DNA of 64,000 bases from Tetrastigma voinierianum (lineage: Eukaryota; Streptophyta; Magnoliopsida; Vitales; Vitaceae). Below the pieces are notes generated by a model. That model ran no database searches, was not told where the DNA came from, and saw only the letters and a list, made by a program, of their open reading frames with translations. Location of the stretch: assembly GCA_016808115.1 (NCBI GenBank), contig JAEQBH010005431.1, positions 186,001-250,000 on the forward strand, given 5' to 3'. This document shows positions 1-12,121 of the stretch, one piece after another (position 1 is the first letter of the stretch; every line of letters begins with the position of its first letter). The translations under genes and the position numbers were made by a program.

Positions 1-755
1 TCATTTCATGATATCATGTGATTATTTTGTGAAGATCTCAAGATATTTAGAATGTTCATGGATAACGAGGGTGAACTCGATAATATTTGTAGATGTTTTT
101 GGAAAAGTATGGAATGCCATTTTTTGTATCAATATGTTGTACTTGAAGTAGGTAATATGTGGTTCATCTTGAAGTGATATGATGTATATTTCTGTAACAA
201 TGAATGTATTGATTATTAATGTGATATCCATATCTATTTGCATATATGTATGTTTATATAAAATCTGTGTTTTTCATTTGTTTTGAAGCTTATTTGATGG
301 CGTCCTCGGAGATACGGTTCGCCACATTGGTCGAGGCTCAAGGTAGCGACACCTTCAGGATTAACCCTTCAGAGCTCTTTTATACATCCTGCACTTTCAC
401 TTCACTGCTGCTTGAACTTTCATCATTACTCCCTTCACTTTCGAGGCTTAAGCGCAATTTTGGATTAATTAAGACGCACCCCCATCTAGGTCTTCAGACA
501 TGGCTGCAAGGTTGGGTTCAAACCTTTGTGTCTTCTGACTAGATGCCGATTCATAGGTTTTATGTTGCATCATGTTTGGATTAGAATCACGGCGTTATTC
601 TTCTGTGTGCGCTTTAGCTTTCTGATGGGATTGTTTCAACTCAGGGTTTGGACTGAAACGTGTCTTTGCTTGTGTTGAAACTCATAAAAGTAGCTTATTA
701 GCTTCATAAATTTTGTTTACATCATAGGGTTGCTTTATATTTAAGAAATAACTTC
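1..755. other. T1 interior, no recognisable coding sequence
   Basis: By position this should be the T1 pol region downstream of the protease on the minus strand. I could not recognise reverse transcriptase motifs in any frame. A 98-codon plus-strand frame at 246-542 starts at a plausible ATG but matches nothing I know and is not supported by splice sites or neighbours. Confidence 0.35.
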
Positions 756-759
756 AGTA

Positions 760-1140
760 TTAATGGTGGCAGAAAAAATGACTTTGTTCCATATCAATTA
801 CCATAAAGTTCTTATTGGAAAAAAAAAAAGAAAACATACTTTGGGCTTTGGCTTTGTACTCATAATTCCTTTGGTTGAGTCATTAACTTGTCTACCTTTT
901 GTAGAGATAATGTTGTGGGAGTTAACTCCACTGGCGCTTAGTCTTTTGATGACCATTGAATGGGCATTCGGAGTTTCTTAGCACGAATCAAAACTGGTGC
1001 ACCCGAATTCATGATTTCCAATTGTGCGGGTATGTTAAAGCTTCGAGATCTCTTAAAAACTTTGATAGTGGCGACTTCTTCTAAATGATTACTACTTTGT
1101 TGATTCAGCGTGAAACTGCAGCATGGAACACTCATCAAAA
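760..1140 (-). pseudogene. T1 retroviral-type aspartic protease remnant
   Basis: On the minus strand the stretch RSFNIPAQLEI, then LTPTTLSLQ followed by DK and MTQPK, then FMVIDME reproduces in order the landmarks of the retropepsin of Athila/Tat Ty3 elements: the FxIPC block before the active site, the block after the flap, and the FxVxDME block. The pieces lie in different frames and the active-site D-[ST]-G is not readable. The enzyme would have cleaved the Gag-Pol polyprotein. It lies downstream of the gag halves in the expected order. Confidence 0.5.
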
Positions 1141-2299
1141 GCCCTCAACATTGATTATGTCTTTCATGGACTTCGGCACCAATGTGGCATTTGAGCTAAT
1201 GCCTCAAAAAAGAAAGGATCGTTATTGGACTTGTTTACTGGCGCTCTGGGAAGCGGCGAAGCGTTATGTTTTTTGACTACTTTAGTCTTTGAGGAAATGG
1301 ATAAAGGTTAAATCAGCTTCTCATTATGTATAAATCTTTCTCTTCGTTTGGCACACACTTATTATACGCACAACTACTCACTTTCATCTGTTAACTTAGT
1401 TATGTATTGCTTTTTCTAACTGCATGTTTAATTTTGATTTGTTTTTGAGGACAGTTTCACATGATCAATCTGGCTTTTTCATTCTTCTGTCTTTATGTAG
1501 TTCTTTGCCACTCCTTGTGAGTGTGATGAAGCCAATGGGTGCTTTGGATTTTTGTTTTGGCTTGACATCTTGTGGGGAAAGAATCACTATTTTTGTTTGG
1601 GTTTTTATGAATCTGAGCTAAACTACCTATTGATTATACCCAGGTTTTCAAGCATTATTGTTGGTGAAAATAGTTGACATTCGTGTGCAGTATGTGAAAT
1701 ACAACAAGTTTAGCAAATTTCAGTTCATGAAGGTTGAGTATTTTTTTATTCTCAACCATATAATTCAACATTTGATCCTCGAGATTAAAGATTCTAATAT
1801 GTCCTTGATTGTTTTGTAATCGACTTGTGGGTTTGGCGCAGTTTTGCCCTTGGAATCACGGTGGGCATGGATTTTATTTGATGCTGTGAACGGTCTTAGA
1901 CCTTGTTGGCTTCTACCTCTCCATAGAAAGATTCACAAATGGTTCCTTACAGTACGGTGTGTAATGGATGAGTGATGTGATGTGTGGCGCTGCGGCTTTA
2001 TTACACAGCATTCAGGTTTGAAGTTGTAACTCCTGTTGTCGGGTATTAGACTTCTTCAACACGATATGCACCTTCATGAAACTGTCGTATATCAAACGTT
2101 TTTGCTCACTTTTGATTCACACGCCTTCGGAACATGTGATGATGGTTTTGTTTTGCGCCAGTTTCTAAAATGCTGTTTCTATGCGGGTGACGCTCCAACT
2201 TTAACTTCGATTTAGCCGATCATTAAATTTCGAATTTAATGATACACTCTTATCTTATATCAAAGCACATTATATTCGCCCGAAGCTTTGATGGACTTC
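1141..2299. other. T1 interior between protease and gag, unassigned
   Basis: This is expected to hold the gag C-terminus and zinc-knuckle linker of T1 on the minus strand. I found no CCHC knuckle. Several 60-70 codon frames are present on both strands and none is recognisable. Confidence 0.3.
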
Positions 2300-2660
2300 T
2301 TTGTGGTTACAGCTGCTGGCTCCTCAAATCGTCAGATGGTTAGCTAGCCGACCTCTTTCTTACAGATACCTGCCGAGCTGCATCTACTATTGACTTTTTG
2401 TTTTTGGAGAAAATGGTTGCGGCATATGATAGAAAATTCAGACTTTGGTCCTTATGCTCAAATTGACGATGGGCGATATGCTGGGCTTTGGACACCCAGC
2501 TTTGTATCTTTCCGAGGCATTGTAAAGCGATTCATCCTTCCTTGCTTGAAGGCAATGATCTCTCCTTCTTCTTAGGATTGTTTGGAGGAAAAATCTACTG
2601 AGTGTGGGCCTCTACAAGCTCTTCTCGATTTTCTCCAGCGGGAACCTTTGCAGGGTAGTG
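2300..2660 (-). pseudogene. T1 gag remnant, C-terminal half
   Basis: The minus strand reads DESLYNASERYK, then a CP pair, then an IFY block and TKSIVDAA. These correspond to the conserved ESLYEAWERFK, CPHH, FYNGL and IDAAAGG landmarks of plant Ty3/gypsy gag (retrotrans_gag family). Frameshifts and stops separate the blocks. The reading begins exactly at the TAGTG duplication flanking L1, and the N-terminal half is on the far side of L1. Confidence 0.5.
2656..2660. repeat. Target-site duplication TAGTG, left copy, flanking L1
   Basis: TAGTG directly precedes the TG start of L1 at 2661. The same five bases follow the terminal ACA of L1 at 12117-12121. A 5-bp direct repeat is the usual mark of LTR-element integration. 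Confidence 0.75.
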
Positions 2661-4634
2661 TGTAACACCCCAAAATATACCCTAGTAGTTTTCGAACTTG
2701 TTTGAGTTTTATGTCAAAGAGCTAAATGGAATTTTTAAGGAAATAAGATGGGCAGGAAGTGTCAAGGGGAGCAGGTAAATATGTTTACTTGAGGACCTAG
2801 TGGTCTCGTGGGATAAAACAAAATTTGCATATGTAATTTGCCAAAAATGGGCATATAAGTCATAAAACATAAGAGCTTATGGTTAAAATAGAAATATGCA
2901 CCTGGCTTTTGTTACAAAAGAAGAGCTTTTAGGACTAAAGTATATAAATGGAAACCCAGCTTAAAATGGGTTTTTGAGGCAAACATGGCCTGGGAGGAAA
3001 TCTTTTGATTTAAGACCAAGTTTGGTCTCTCATTTTGGGGGGAGGGCTTTGACCAGGAGAAAGAAAGAAGAAGGAAAGAAGGAAGAAGGAAGGAAACCAA
3101 ATTTAAGGTATGGATCTTTGGAGGTTTTGTATGGAATTATAAATTTTGTATGGGATGTGTGTTTGGACCATGGTAGGGATTTATGGAGTTTGTGAACCTA
3201 AGGTTTTGTTAGGATTTCATCCCAGCCCTAGATTCCTTTGCAAGTAGGTTGGTAAACTAAAATAATACAGAAGAGTTATGGAATCCTCCCTTTGAAAGGT
3301 TGGATTCATGGTTTAATTAAAGTAATAGAGTTTGGTGGAGTTTGAGCCAACCTAACAATATTATTGAAAGGTTTTTATGTATGGGTTACATGACCCATCT
3401 TAGAGTTGTTTGGGGAGTATTAATTCATGAAGGTTTTGGAAGTAAGATAAGTATTAAGAGGGTGATATGGTATAGAATGGGGGATTCTGAGATTTGAATA
3501 TGGAATTGATTTTGATGATAATGTCAGTATTGAGTTGATTTAGGTGGAATATAGGAAAGGGAGGAAAACACAATTTCTGTTTTTTGTGGTGCGTTCCTGA
3601 TGCAGTGCAGGTATCAAGCTTGATGTATGGTACCGGGGGTACCATATTATTGGTCGTGATGCAGGTACTAAATTTTCGTTTTTGTATCAATGCTCTATTC
3701 CGGACCTTGATGTTAGTATTTTGAGCACTAACTTAGTCATTTCTTATCCTCTATTTAAGTGATTCGAAGTGGTGAGACCTTGGAAAATGAGCTTGAGGCA
3801 GAAACTAAGCATGTGAAATAGGTACCTTAGTGACTTTATTTGGCTTTGGAAATTCACTCAAAGTGGGGCTATGTTCGAGCATTTCTGCCGGTTTTGATCA
3901 TAGAGTAAGTCGGGATTTGTTTTGGGGACATAACTCTGGTTAGGTGCTCCGATTTGGGATGATTCAGTTTGGAGAAAACACGCACCTTAACTTCAAAACT
4001 GGCTGAACAACCGATGTTAAATATGAGGGCTAAGACCCCCAGAAAATGACAAAGACGGTGAAACTCGCTAACTTCAGCTAACTGCCCAGTCTTTGAGATT
4101 CTTGATTTTAAATCCTGACTTTCAAACTTTGCATAACTCCTTAGTTGGAACTCCATTATGGGTATTCTTGGACTCTATGGAAAGCTCATTGAGTCTAAAA
4201 TCTAACCATATGCCATTTAATGGAATTTGGTGCCCACATCTTGTCTAAAAATTGAATTGTTGTACTAAGTGTACTAATTGCTTGGTTAAAGTTAATTGGA
4301 ATACATAGTAAGAAATGATTAATGGGGGTTCAAATAAGGATAGAACTAAGTGAAAAACGTACCGTACCTCGCAGCCTCGGCGAGTTCTTCTTTGGGCAGA
4401 CTTAGTGTCTTAACCCAAAATCGTTAACAAAGATAAATTGTCATTCATTAAAAATATGATAATTGTTTATCCACTAAGAGTGGCGTGATTATTGTTGACT
4501 AGGGACGAGTGATGATAAGCTTACTAACCTAGGACCGGAAGGCTTGAGAAGAAGAAACTGGATGTGGAACTTGCAACCGGTTAGTTCTCTGACTCTATTC
4601 TTATTTCAAGTATTTTGGTTGCTACCAAGTAACT

Positions 4635-4803
4635 ATGAAATGAATACATGAATGAGTACATGAATGAGTATAGGAAATGAGTATATGAATGAGTATATGA
4701 AATGAGAATATGAATGAGTATATGAAATGAGTACATGAATGAGTATATGAATGAGTATATGAAATGAGTACGTGAATGAGTATATGGAGAAATGAGTATA
4801 GGA
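4635..4803. repeat. Minisatellite, 11-12 bp unit (TGAATGAGTATA)
   Basis: About fourteen imperfect tandem units of TGAATGAGTATA / TGAAATGAGTATA. It produces repetitive open frames on the minus strand that are not genes. Confidence 0.85.
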
Positions 4804-4959
4804 ACAGGATGTATATCTTTGAAAAGATAATACAAAGTGAATATGGAATTGAAATGTGATATTTGAAAACTTAATGAATGTGAATGATAAGCTAGAATTG
4901 TAAGCAGATGTGGTTAATTCACGACATCTTGAATTGAATCGATATCTTGCCAGATGACA

Positions 4960-5213
4960 GCGACAGGGATGCACCAATCGGCGATGGAAATCTGAAAGGC
5001 ACCGGTGTCAATGTATCACCACTTACGGCGAGATGCTGTCGATCGTCGCCCGATGGTGTATGGCATTGAAAAATGTCAGCAGGCGGGATGCACCAATGCG
5101 ACGCTCCCGTCATGATGGCGTATGGCATTTAAGTGATACCACGTAATAGGGGTGCACGAAATTACGTCATGATGGGAGACGGTGTTAAAGATGATACCAC
5201 ATATCGGGGTGCA
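4960..5213. repeat. Roughly 57-bp tandem array of L1, left part
   Basis: Units contain GATACCACAT, CGGGGTGCAC and TCATGATGGGAG in that order. The array resumes at 11069 after the E1 insertion, and a related array runs in the opposite orientation inside L3 (61790-61960). Confidence 0.7.
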
Positions 5214-6740
5214 TGATTGGTACCCGAAGTGCTGTTATTTTTGAACCCCATATTTGGCCATAGGTTTTGCCGAGTGCTTTTTATATACTAATCATTCTAG
5301 TTAACCCGATTGCACATTATGAGGTCCTACTATTCTCGTCGCATTTTGTGGAAAATTTTTCGGGTTTTGCGAGCTAATCATGCCAAAAAATTGTTAGTCG
5401 AATCAAACATGAAGAATTCGAGTCAAGCTACCAACATCATGCATCGAGAGACTAAGAGGGAAAAGAAAAGGCATAAGAGCGTGAAGAAATAGCAGATGGA
5501 GGATACAGGGAAGCGAGGTTGGAGGATGCGGGGAAGAAAATTAGCAATTTCGCTGGCATGCATTTTTGTAATGATAGCGAAAATTCGCCAATGATAAGCA
5601 AAAATTTCGCAATGATAGCGAAAATTTCGCAATCATAGCGAAATTTTCGCAATCATAGCGAAATTTTCGCTATGACCAAATTTTCGCTATGATAGCAAAA
5701 TTTCACTATGATAGCTAAAATTCGCTATCATAGCGAATATAACTGTGCATAGAAATTTACGCTACATTTTTTGTCTTCAAGCACGATAGTTTTGGTTTTC
5801 TCCTTCTACCGCTGTAATAGCCTTTGTTTTGGTTTGTTTTTGTAATTTCCTTACTCGCACGCACTTCTCATAAGCTAGAGTCAGGGTTTGTAAAAATCAA
5901 TCATACGCAATAAATTGTTGGGGCTTTCGACTACTCCCGGCGTTTTTGTTTTACTCTCTTTTCACTTCTCTCATTTTTCTTGGCACTTTCTGGCGGCCAG
6001 GCACCTTGATGATGACAAATCAAGGGATGCTCGGTTAAAATCCCTTCCTTCTTGAAGCGAGAAGGATGTTGGGTGAAGGATGCGGTTGCTAAAGGTTCCT
6101 GTTCTTCAACGGTATCCACTTTATTAGATCCTTGTGTCCCCCTTTACCAGCAGTAGGTTTTATCCCTTCTAATCTCCTTGAATGGCTATTATTTGGTAAG
6201 CTTTTAGGGTTGATGGATGCTTATTGCTAGAGAAATCCTTTGAGATTCATTAGTTACCCTCTATGACACCCATTGAAAAGGGAGTCCAGAACTCATTCTT
6301 CCTTCATTGACTGCGATGGCAGTAGATGCCATTTTCAAAAAAGGATAAATATTTTAGGTTAGGTTTAAAAACTAGAAATGAAATTAGGTTGGAAATGACT
6401 ATGTCATCCTCCCCAGCAGAGGAAAAGACCACAGGAACCCTGGGTTCTTACCCAGGGGTGTCAACCCACAGAGCCTAACACTTCAAGGAGTTCTATTTTA
6501 CATTTTATTTTATTTAAATTTCAGTTTTCCAACCATTACACCCCCTGTTTTCACAAAATCTCAAAATCCAAATTAAATTCACCATTTTTGAGCTTAACAG
6601 TAAATCATTTGTGCAAAGAAAACCCATCCCTGTGTTCGACCCTAAAAGACTCTCTTTGTAGTAGCTTGACTAAATGATGGAGGAAAGTTTGAGATACAAG
6701 CATTATTGATTACGGATCACCCTACGTGGCACCAGAATCA
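5214..6740 (+). repeat. E1 5' LTR
   Basis: It begins TGATTGGTACCC and ends near AATCA. It pairs with 9608-11068: shared stretches include the sequence around CTAATCATGCCAAAA, the palindrome cluster, the GATGACAAATCAAGGGATGC block, and the TTTACATTTTATTTTATTT block. The two copies differ by many small indels. Confidence 0.8.
5575..5750. repeat. Cluster of TAGCGAAAATTTTCGCTA palindromes (E1 5' LTR)
   Basis: At least eight half or full copies of the self-complementary word TAGCGAAA / TTTCGCTA in both orientations. Adjacent copies could form hairpins. The same cluster occurs in the E1 3' LTR and both E3 LTRs. Confidence 0.8.
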
Positions 6741-6771
6741 AATGAAAGCGTGGATTCTTAGGGATGGTGCC
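6741..6771 (+). promoter_or_regulatory. E1 degenerate primer-binding site region
   Basis: Directly after the LTR end the sequence runs into GGGATGGTGCC. This matches the second half of the TGGCGCC...GGGGATGGTGCC leader seen intact after the E2 5' LTR (37903). The first TGGCGCC block is damaged here. Confidence 0.5.
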
Positions 6772-6873
6772 TTAGTGCAAAGTGAAGGCTGTGGCTGCTA
6801 ATGTGATCTCTTTCATCTGAGAGTGCGAAGTGAATGTTTTTATATTCAGCATCATTTCTTTTTGGTTTCATTT

Positions 6874-6894
6874 AAAAAAAAAAAAAAAAAAAAA
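6874..6894. repeat. Poly(A) run of 21
   Basis: Uninterrupted A tract in the E1 leader. Confidence 0.9.
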
Positions 6895-7149
6895 GTGGCT
6901 GAGGATGTTTGTGTTGTCTTGTGTTGCTATTTTCTTGCGAGATTGCATGTTCTAGTGGGCGAACTAGGGAATGTCAGGCATGGGCACCTAAGGGGAGAAA
7001 CGTATAAAGTGAGTACCCTATGGAGTAACCACTAGAGCACATGACAATGAGGGACTGGGGACGCCTTCCATGGCGGTGGCGGGACAGCTTTGTGAGAGGC
7101 TCCAGAGCCCATGTAGGTCTGATGGAATATAGAGACCCGATGGGCCAGT

Positions 7150-7535
7150 ACACCTCCTACGAGTGTTAACATCTGACTTATGCACCTCCTCCACATCCAC
7201 AGTATGCCTCTTTGTCTCAACCTCGACCACCCACCGGCCAATCTCCCCGGTTGAGCAAAAGCAATTCTGAGCCCCTGTAAGCCCCGGTGGGTGATGGCAT
7301 TGGAAGAGCAAAGGAAATTCAATGCCCGATTGAGGTCAAAGAATCATCTTGCGTGGAGGACCTTTTTGGGTTTTAAAATTCGATGGGTTTCAAAGTGAAG
7401 TGGGTCAGCAATTTGATAGCTTGCAATGTTCAATTTCAAAAGCTTGCTTGAACAACAACGATCATCAGGAAGAATCAGTGATTCAGGTGTGCGATGACAT
7501 GGTGGAGGATCACAGCGTCTCTGCGGCGACCTGAA
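7150..7535 (+). pseudogene. E1 gag C-terminal remnant
   Basis: Fragments in several frames match the C-terminal part of Athila-type gag: a Tyr/Pro/Gln-rich segment, LEEQRKFNARL, then FQSEVGQQFDSLQ. E2 carries the homologous segment (38560-38760, with EEQ, INAQLSQKIE and GLQSEME) and E3 has it near 53000-53180. The capsid core, which E3 retains, is absent. Frameshifts prevent translation. Confidence 0.6.
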
Positions 7536-9593
7536 AGTCCTAGTAGAAAATTTTTTGAATCCTTGAACATTGTAGTCTTGCGCTGTCTGCATGGGAGAAA
7601 AGAAGGGAAGCAATCCCCTTGTTTGTGTTGGCCAGGAAGCGGTGGAAGAACACAAAGGAACAATTTACTTTTTACCTGTACTGATTCGAGTCATATCACG
7701 CCTACGCATCCTGATCCATTAAACCGGAAGCACTATGAGAGGCCACCTCATCCTTTGCCTATGCTGAAGAAAAATTCAAAGAAGCTAGTAGCCCTTTGTT
7801 CAGATTTTGCATACCTCATTAAAGAAGATGGTTGCTCTCGCGCATGGCATAGTGGATATGGTTTGGGTGATGCGGGATTCGGATTGGGTTTTGAACCTGA
7901 AGCATTTCACAGACTTAGCCGGTTGACGGCCTCGAGCCTAAGGAAGTGGTTTGGAGACATAATCTCCCCACTTTTTGTTTCATTTTCTTGTCCTTATGTT
8001 ATTTTATCGTATTTTTATTTTGATTTCTTAATTTTTCTTCTTAGATTTTCTCTAATTTTTAGTTAATTGTTTTTAGATTAATTTTTACTTTTATGCAAAT
8101 TTTCTTAATTTTTCTTGTATTAATTTTTGCAGTTTATGTGCAAATTTTGAAGCGTGGATTGAAGAAATGGGGAGCAGCAACAATGAGGAGGAGTAGAAAA
8201 TTTTGCAATCACAGCGAAATTTTCACAACCATAGTGAAAATCACAAGTGGAATTTTCGCTATCATAGCAAAATTCCGCAATGATAGCGAAAATATGTACG
8301 GTCCCCCACTAACATACAAAACAGTGCACAGTGAGCCCAAACGGAGTGAATAAGGTGTCGATGGAAAGCTTGCGAAGTCTCCTATCCAACAACGATCACA
8401 TTCATCAGAAAATACCCTCCTAAATTTCCAATCCAAGCCCTATTTCGACACCGAGATGCTTGATAGCTGGGGAGTTAGCCAAGTAAAGTGGCTTTTGTAT
8501 TTACGTTTTTGTTACTATTTTGAGTAAGCCCATTTTATGATGTTCTGGCTTGTCGGGTTCCCTTTTCTATAAAGGTGTGTTATACTATAAATTACTTTTT
8601 CTTTCAAAATTTGGACCTACAAACTAAAATTTTTATGTGTTTTGCCTAGCTCATAGTTTGAAAATTGAAACTTTGTCCACCTCTATTGATGTTAAATTGG
8701 TTCCATGCCTAGTCGAGTGGATGATCGCTGAACTTTGTCAAGCCGACCCTTTTCTTCCACCTTAGCTAAACCACATACTGAAAAACTGTCTAGCCTCCTA
8801 AGCCTCAGTAACAACCTACCCTAGTTTCTCGTTGACCACCTTTAATAGGCCAAGGACCCCTGAATAGAAGGCCAATAAAATTTCCAAAAGAAAGAAAAAG
8901 CACATGCAACCCTTTGCCTTGAAACGAAACGCGGTCCAGGGGTATATGGTGAAAGCAGCGCTAAAGCCTAGTGCCACTAAGCATTCAACGGTTGGGAGTC
9001 GCCCAGGCTTAGTGTTGGCTACACGGGTGGATGGGTAAAGTTTAGCAAGTTAGTCTTCGGAGTCTCCAAAATCATTAGTCAGGGGTGAAACACGAAGAGT
9101 TTGTGGTCGAAAGATCCTTATGACTTGGTGCCCTAAGTATATTGGTTGGGAGTCATTGGTAGATCCACGTTACATGTGGACTTTGGTGAGGTCGATTCTC
9201 GGCATTGCACCACATAACACAAAAAGGTTGTGGAATAAAGGTGGATCAGATCCTATTTAGGTTGGTTAGCATCTTTAGGTCGTGGTAGTAGGCGGGTTGA
9301 GAGTGTAGTTTAGCGGTTTATTATTGAGGCGATCAAGCGAACGCCAGATTTTGGTGGAAGTTTACGGTGGATTCATCGAGAAGGAAGGCTCTTTTAATAC
9401 TTCGATTTTGTATGGCATTCATTCTCTCGCAGTAGTTATTTAGACCAAGGCTTTGATGATTTTACTTGAGTTAGGCATTACTCATTCCGCAGCCTTTTGA
9501 TACCATTTTTGTGAACATTATTTTGTTATCATTGTATGCTCTCTCTTTCTTTTCTTTCTTTCTTTCTTTCATTCTTCAGGGACTATGATGTGT
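7536..9593 (+). other. E1 3' non-coding block shared by Athila-like elements
   Basis: A 190-codon open frame (7494-8066) runs through here but matches no protein. Its second half is the T-rich tract starting near ATCTCCCCACTTTTTG, also found at 39225 in E2. A palindrome cluster sits at 8200-8310. The stretch around 8340-8400 (GAGTGAATAAGGTGTCG) recurs at 39725 in E2, and 8930-9590 recurs at 40320-41000 in E2 and 57110-57736 in E3. This conserved block lies between the coding part and the polypurine tract in all three elements. Confidence 0.65.
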
Positions 9594-9607
9594 AGGTTGA
9601 GGGGGTG
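9594..9607 (+). promoter_or_regulatory. E1 polypurine tract
   Basis: GGTTGAGGGGGTG lies directly before the 3' LTR start. The equivalents are GGTTAGGGGTG in E2 and CGGTTGGGGG in E3. It would prime plus-strand synthesis. Confidence 0.75.
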
Positions 9608-11068
9608 TGATTAGTGCCCCGAAAAAGTGTTATTTTGAACCACATTATAGTTTTGAGTGCTTTTGTATACTAATCATTCCTAGTGCTTGGAGTTGCACAT
9701 TAAAGTCCCTACTATTCATGATATCGCATTTTGTGGAAAATTTTGTAGTTTTTGCAGGCTAATCATGCCAAAATTGTTAGTCGATCAAACATGAAGGTCG
9801 AGTCAAACTCGGCATAAATGAAGCTCGAGGAGACTAAGAGGAAAGAAAGAGCATAAAATAGAAGAAATAACTTAAGATGGAGGATACAGGGAAACGAGGT
9901 TGGAGGGATGCGGGGAAGAAAATTGGCAGACCCGCTATGGCATAAGCGAAATTTTCTCAATATGATAAAATTTCGCAACATAGTGAAAATTTAGCGATCA
10001 TAGCATAAAAAGTATTTGCTTATGACAAATTTTTCTCTATGATAGCGAAATTTCGCTATGATGTAGTCGCTATCATAGCGAAAAATCCTTTGTGCATGGC
10101 GAAATTTACGCTTTGTTTTTGTGTTCAAACAACCGTTTTGGTTTTATCCTCTCTACCCTTGTAATAACTGTTTTTTGGTTTGTTTTGTAATTTCCCTTGC
10201 TCGCGCACACTATATAAGCTAGAGTGAGGTTTGTAAAATCAATCGCCTGCGATAAATTTTTGGGGGAGAAGCTTTGGCTCTCCCCATTTTTCTTTTACGC
10301 GCTTTCTCTCATTTTCTTGGCATTTTAAGGCGACGAACACCCTTGATGATGACAAATCAAGGGATGCTCGGCTAAAATCCCTTCCTCCTTGAAGCAGAAG
10401 GCTGCTGGGTGAAGGATCTGAAGGTTGCTGAAGGTTCCCCTGTTCTTCACGCAGGTATCCACTGCCGTCACTGTGTCCCCTTTCTAACTGTAGGTTTTTA
10501 TCCCTTCTAATCTCCTTGAATGGCTATTATTTGGTAAGCTTTTAGGGTTCAGTGGATGCTTATTGCTGGATCGCGAGATTCGTAGTTACCCTACATAACC
10601 CATTGAAAGGGGAGTCGGGAGACTCATTCTTCAGCATCGGTGACCAACGATGTGATAGATGCCATTTTCAAAAGGATATTTTTTTAGTTGGAGTTTTAAG
10701 CTAAATGAAGATCGGGTTCGAGAAATGACTATATATGTCATCCTCCCAGCGAGAAAAAGACCACTGGAACCCTCGGTTACTTACTGAGGAATCCAACTTG
10801 AGTGGCCTAACATTTCAAGGAGTTCTATTTTACATTTTATTTTATTTAAATTTCAGTTTTCCAACCATTACACCCCCTGTTTTCACAAAATCCCAAAATC
10901 CAAATTAAATTCACCATTTTTGAGCTTAAAAGTAAATCATTTGTGCAAAGAAAACTCATCCCCGTGTTCGACCCTAGAGCAGCTATCTTGTAGTAGCTAT
11001 TCTGGCAATAGGAAGAAGTAGGATACAAATATTGTTGATTCGGATCACCCCTGCGTAGCCTGAAGATC
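9608..11068 (+). repeat. E1 3' LTR
   Basis: It starts TGATTAGTGCCC after the polypurine tract and ends just before GGTGCA, which resumes L1. It carries a palindrome cluster at 9945-10090, and the block 10800-10960 is almost the same as 6480-6620 of the 5' LTR. Confidence 0.8.
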
Positions 11069-11240
11069 GGTGCACCAAACGACATCCGTCTCATGATGGG
11101 AGGCGGGTATTAAAGTGATACCACATGTCGGGGTGCGCAAGCGACGTGCGTCATGATGGGGCAGATTGTTAAAAGTGATACCACATGTCGGGAGGTGCAC
11201 CAAAGCGGCATCGGATCATGATGGGAGACGAATTGTTAAA
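11069..11240. repeat. Roughly 57-bp tandem array of L1, right part
   Basis: Three further units with TCATGATGGG, TTAAAGTGATACCACATGTC and GGTGCACCAAA. It continues the array cut by E1 at 5213. Confidence 0.75.
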
Positions 11241-12116
11241 TGTGTAAGCACATTACGAATGATAATAAGGCGGGATTCATCAAGCGAGGTCAGTCGGAAA
11301 TGTGAATTGACAGTCGAGGTGGAAACCAACATTGACAAGTGTAAATGGGATTTTATGTATTGCTTAAATCTCATAAATTGAATTGTGAAATGGTGTTGCA
11401 TTGAAATTATCTTTGTGATATAGTATATGATTTAGAAATTGAAAGCATCGCGAAAATGAATAGCATGAGTATATGTTGATATAATAAGCAAGGCATGGTT
11501 TAATGTTAAATGCATCACTAGAGGGTTAAAATGAATATTGGGAGATAGGCGTATAGAACCACTAAGCATGAAAATGCTTAGCGTGATATAGTTTTCCTCT
11601 ATGCACGGGTTTCGAGTAGACATGAAGGAAGACAAAATGCGTGAAGCCTTGAGGAGTCATAAAGCGAGGTTGCGGCGTATAAGTACATACCAATAAAGCC
11701 ATATCATTTCCTTTTTTTTTTAAACATGGGATATTTTGTGAACAAATAGCCGAACTCCAAGAAATGTTATAGTTTTGTATATCATTTTGAAAGGGCATAG
11801 AATGCCTTTACTATAATTGTATTTTATGAAATGTAAATGTTTATGGGCCTACAGTTTGAAAATGCTTCCGTGCAAATCGAAAACCTAAAGAGACATAACA
11901 TAAAGAAAATGTTTTGATAAGATAATTGAAAACGTCGAGAAGTAAAGCTAGGGCTCGGTTCGAATCCATGATCGGATCGGCTAGGGATTTGGAATAATGA
12001 CACTTTTGAAAAAAAAGAAAACATAATAAAATGTAAAATAAAAGAAATTAAACGGCGTCCGGGGTTTCGGTTCCAACTTCTGTATGTCGGGTCGGGGCGA
12101 GCTTGGGGATCGTACA
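11241..12116 (+). other. L1 3' tail, non-coding
   Basis: AT-rich, without convincing genes. The stretch from about 11905 to the end is similar to the reverse complement of 60960-61140 in L3, for example AAATGTTTTGATAA and the GGTTCGAATCCATGATCGG region. Confidence 0.6.
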
Positions 12117-12121
12117 TAGTG
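12117..12121. repeat. Target-site duplication TAGTG, right copy
   Basis: It follows the terminal ACA of L1 and is identical to 2656-2660. Confidence 0.75.

Larger units (their letters stand above)
5214..11068 (+). mobile_element. E1: short Athila-type Ty3/gypsy element inserted in L1
   Basis: The element has two LTRs in direct orientation (5214-6740 and 9608-11068), a primer-binding-site region after the first, a polypurine tract before the second, and GGTGCA on both flanks (5208-5213 and 11069-11074). The interior is only about 2.9 kb and holds a gag C-terminal remnant plus the 3' non-coding block shared with E2 and E3. There is no protease, reverse transcriptase or integrase, so it could only have moved with enzymes from another element. 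Confidence 0.8.
2661..12116 (+). mobile_element. L1: long LTR-like (solo LTR) insertion, itself split by E1
   Basis: It starts TGTAACACCCC, ends in ACA, and is flanked by TAGTG on both sides. Without E1 it is about 3.6 kb and holds no coding sequence, as expected for a solo LTR or a non-autonomous derivative. Inside are a purine-rich GGAAAGAAGGAAGAAGG tract near 3065-3090, a minisatellite (4635-4803), and a tandem array with a period near 57 bp that spans the E1 insertion site. Segment 4150-4290 resembles 19380-19520 of element A, and its 3' tail resembles L3 read on the minus strand, so these belong to one group of large Ty3-type LTRs. The orientation is inferred from A. Confidence 0.6.

Noticed and set aside
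246..542. Plus-strand 98-codon frame starting MYVYIK with an internal MASSEIRF as a plant exon
   Set aside because: No recognisable domain, no supporting neighbour exon, and it lies within the minus-strand T1 body.
4581..4977. Two overlapping minus-strand frames rich in Tyr, Ser and His
   Set aside because: They translate the TGAATGAGTATA minisatellite; the repeat explains the open frames.
5575..5750. CRISPR-like array of short palindromic repeats
   Set aside because: The spacing is irregular, there are no unique spacers, no cas genes, and the context is a plant LTR.
7494..8066. 190-codon open frame on the plus strand as a host gene
   Set aside because: It lies inside E1, overlaps the gag remnant in another frame, and its second half is a T-rich tract conserved as non-coding DNA in E2.
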